NCBI GenBank assembly: GCA_036378155.1
Contig: DASUXA010000041.1
Location: 1-31,441, forward strand
Direction of reading: 5' to 3'
From: DASUXA01 sp036378155
GTDB lineage: Bacteria; Actinomycetota; Actinomycetes; Mycobacteriales; Micromonosporaceae
DNA: 31,441 nt
This document shows positions 30,455-31,441 of the stretch, one piece after another. The position numbers and the translations under genes are program-made. The notes beneath the pieces are model-generated. The model was not told the DNA's origin, made no database searches, and saw only the letters and a program-made list of their open reading frames with translations. Within the stretch, counting starts at the first letter, position 1, and every line of letters begins with the position of its first letter.

Positions 30455-31389
30455 GCAGTCAGGGTCAGCGGTTCCGGCGACGGGCGCTGCGCCGCGGCTA
30501 CAAGGTCGACGAGGTCGACGACTTCCTCGACCGGGTGGAGGCGACCCTCGCGGGTGAGCCGATACCCGACCCGGTGACCGCGCAGGAGGTCCACGACGTG
30601 GTCTTCCGGGTGCGGTTCGGCGGGTACGACGAGTGGCAGGTCGACCTGCATCTGGACCGCGTGGAGCGGCAGCTCGCCGAGATGGAGGAGCGGGGCGCGA
30701 CGCGTCCGCAGGCGGCGCCGATGCCGAGCCGGGTACCGCCGCCGGAGCGGATCGGTCCGCCGGTGGGGCATGCCCCGGCACCCCCGCCTCGCGACGACCG
30801 GTTTGCCGCGCCGCCGGCGCCTCGCGACGACCGGTTCGCCGCGCCACCGTTGCCGGCGCGCGCCGCTCAGGGTTTCGCGGCCCCGCCGGCGTCCGCGCCG
30901 ACGCAGGGTTTCCCGGCGGTACCGTCGTCCGCGCCTACTCAGGGTTTCCCGGCGGTACCTCCGCCCGCTCCGCCCGTTCAACCGGCTCCGCAGCCCCGCC
31001 CGCCCGTCATTCCGCGGCTGGACCCGTCAGCCTTTTCCGGGAGTACGTTCAACGGCTTCGAGCCGGGTCGGCACGGCAAGGCGGACATGACCACGGAGAT
31101 GCGGGTCCAGTCGGCGAGCCCGCCTCCCGGTGTGTCGGCGAGCGACATCCAGTACGTCGACGAGATGCGCCGGGCGTTCCAGCCGCGCCGGTTCGGCAGC
31201 GGGTACGACCCGGGGCAGGTGGACCGGCTGTTCGAGGGCATCATGGCGGCGCTGACCGGACGCTCGCCGGTACCGATCACTGACGGTGAACTGGATCCGG
31301 CGCAGTTCAGCCTCGTGCCGAACGGCTACTTCGAGGCAGAGGTCGACCACGCGCTGCGGGAGGTACGGGAGATCCTGCGCCGCCGCTGA
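30451..31389 (+). CDS. DivIVA-domain repeat protein
   Basis: A 312-residue protein, GTG start overlapping the rlmN stop. It has four copies of the DivIVA N-terminal motif (F-x(4-8)-GY-x-x-x-x-V-D): FRRRALRRGYKVDEVDDFLD near 8-27, FRVRFGGYDEWQVDLHLDRV near 53-72, FQPRRFGSGYDPGQVDRLFE near 243-262, and FSLVPNGYFEAEVDHALREV near 287-306. They form two pairs separated by a 150-residue Pro/Ala-rich linker with tandem repeats (PRDDRFAAPP and TQGFPAVP). Long coiled coils of true DivIVA/Wag31 are missing. A role in polar growth or division is inference. Confidence 0.85.
   Translation: MSSQGQRFRRRALRRGYKVDEVDDFLDRVEATLAGEPIPDPVTAQEVHDVVFRVRFGGYDEWQVDLHLDRVERQLAEMEERGATRPQAAPMPSRVPPPERIGPPVGHAPAPPPRDDRFAAPPAPRDDRFAAPPLPARAAQGFAAPPASAPTQGFPAVPSSAPTQGFPAVPPPAPPVQPAPQPRPPVIPRLDPSAFSGSTFNGFEPGRHGKADMTTEMRVQSASPPPGVSASDIQYVDEMRRAFQPRRFGSGYDPGQVDRLFEGIMAALTGRSPVPITDGELDPAQFSLVPNGYFEAEVDHALREVREILRRR
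30786..30959 (+). repeat. In-frame tandem repeats in the DivIVA-repeat gene linker
   Basis: A 33-bp unit (PRDDRFAAPPA) occurs at 30786-30818 and 30819-30851. A 36-bp period unit beginning CAGGGTTTCCCGGCGGTACC occurs at 30904 and 30940, with a partial related copy (CAGGGTTTC) at 30868. All periods keep frame, so the linker can lengthen or shorten by slippage. Confidence 0.85.
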
Positions 31390-31408
31390 CCGCCGTCCGC
31401 CGCACGCT

Positions 31409-31438
31409 GACCGGGCGTTCTCGTGCGCCCGCCCGGTC
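31409..31438 (+). terminator. Hairpin after DivIVA-repeat gene
   Basis: GACCGGGCG at 31409-31417 pairs perfectly with CGCCCGGTC at 31430-31438 (9 bp, 12-nt loop), 20 nt after the stop. No T-tract is visible before the window ends. Confidence 0.5.
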
Positions 31439-31441
31439 CCC

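Noticed and set aside
28025..30847. 940-codon open frame on the minus strand
   Set aside because: Antisense to cdsA, rlmN and the DivIVA gene, which all have clear domains. Its translation is low-complexity Arg/Pro/Gly, typical of GC-rich shadow frames.
30786..30959. CRISPR-like repeats
   Set aside because: The repeats are in frame, contiguous, and encode a protein linker; there are no unique spacers or cas genes.
1..31441. tRNA, rRNA, 4.5S RNA or tmRNA genes
   Set aside because: No T-loop GGTTCGAATCC-like sequence with a matching cloverleaf and no SRP RNA tetraloop region was found on reading either strand.

Overview
The window is about 31.4 kb of very GC-rich DNA with dense, mostly co-directional genes and many GTG starts. 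Gene content and order (glnD-ffh; rpsP-KH-rimM-trmD-rplS-lepB-lepB-NUDIX-rnhB-DUF2469; yraN-comM-dprA-xerC; rpsB-tsf-pyrH-frr-cdsA-rlmN-DivIVA) point to a chromosomal core region of an actinomycete, most likely Micromonosporaceae. The family is inferred from recognised proteins and synteny; no search was run. The genus is not determined.

Layout. 1-6.6 kb: the ACT-domain tail of GlnD, a sulfite-oxidase-type molybdoenzyme, the SRP GTPase Ffh, a secreted SGNH hydrolase, an amidohydrolase and prolyl-tRNA synthetase, closed by a 16-bp perfect hairpin. 6.7-13.4 kb: a VOC protein, then the ribosome/tRNA maturation cluster rpsP-khpA-rimM-trmD-rplS, two signal peptidases I, a 56-codon coupled ORF, a NUDIX hydrolase, RNase HII and DUF2469. 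13.5-24 kb: a mixed-strand block with a small membrane protein, a GNAT enzyme, an M23 peptidase, a class-V aminotransferase, XerC, DprA, ComM and YraN (these last five on the minus strand), a DUF1214 gene remnant, a DapC-like aminotransferase, DUF2332 and a proline-rich membrane protein. 24-31.4 kb: rpsB-tsf-pyrH-frr-cdsA-rlmN and a DivIVA-repeat protein, several joined by 1-4 nt overlaps.

The most interesting signal is regulatory. A motif built around the 9-mer TTGTCCACA (it fits the actinobacterial DnaA-box pattern), doubled at 19-nt pitch in two of three copies, occurs in this window only in three intergenic regions. The three copies precede the M23 peptidase, the yraN-comM-dprA operon and the proline-rich membrane protein. 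In all three the proximal box ends 53-54 nt before the start codon and 41-42 nt before a TANNNT-like -10 that sits 6-8 nt from that codon, and none has a recognisable -35. This suggests an activator-dependent regulon joining DNA-processing/competence genes with a cell-wall hydrolase and an uncharacterised membrane protein.

Other notable signals are: a general leaderless promoter class (TANNNT 6-8 nt before ATG/GTG) at about eight genes; structured leaders before rpsB and rplS; an upstream ORF of 42 codons in front of pyrH whose Shine-Dalgarno lies inside a 14-bp hairpin and whose stop overlaps the pyrH start; a probable inversion of the yraN-comM-dprA-xerC block relative to its flanks; and strong enrichment of the palindrome GGTACC. 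No tRNA, rRNA, IS element or CRISPR array was found.
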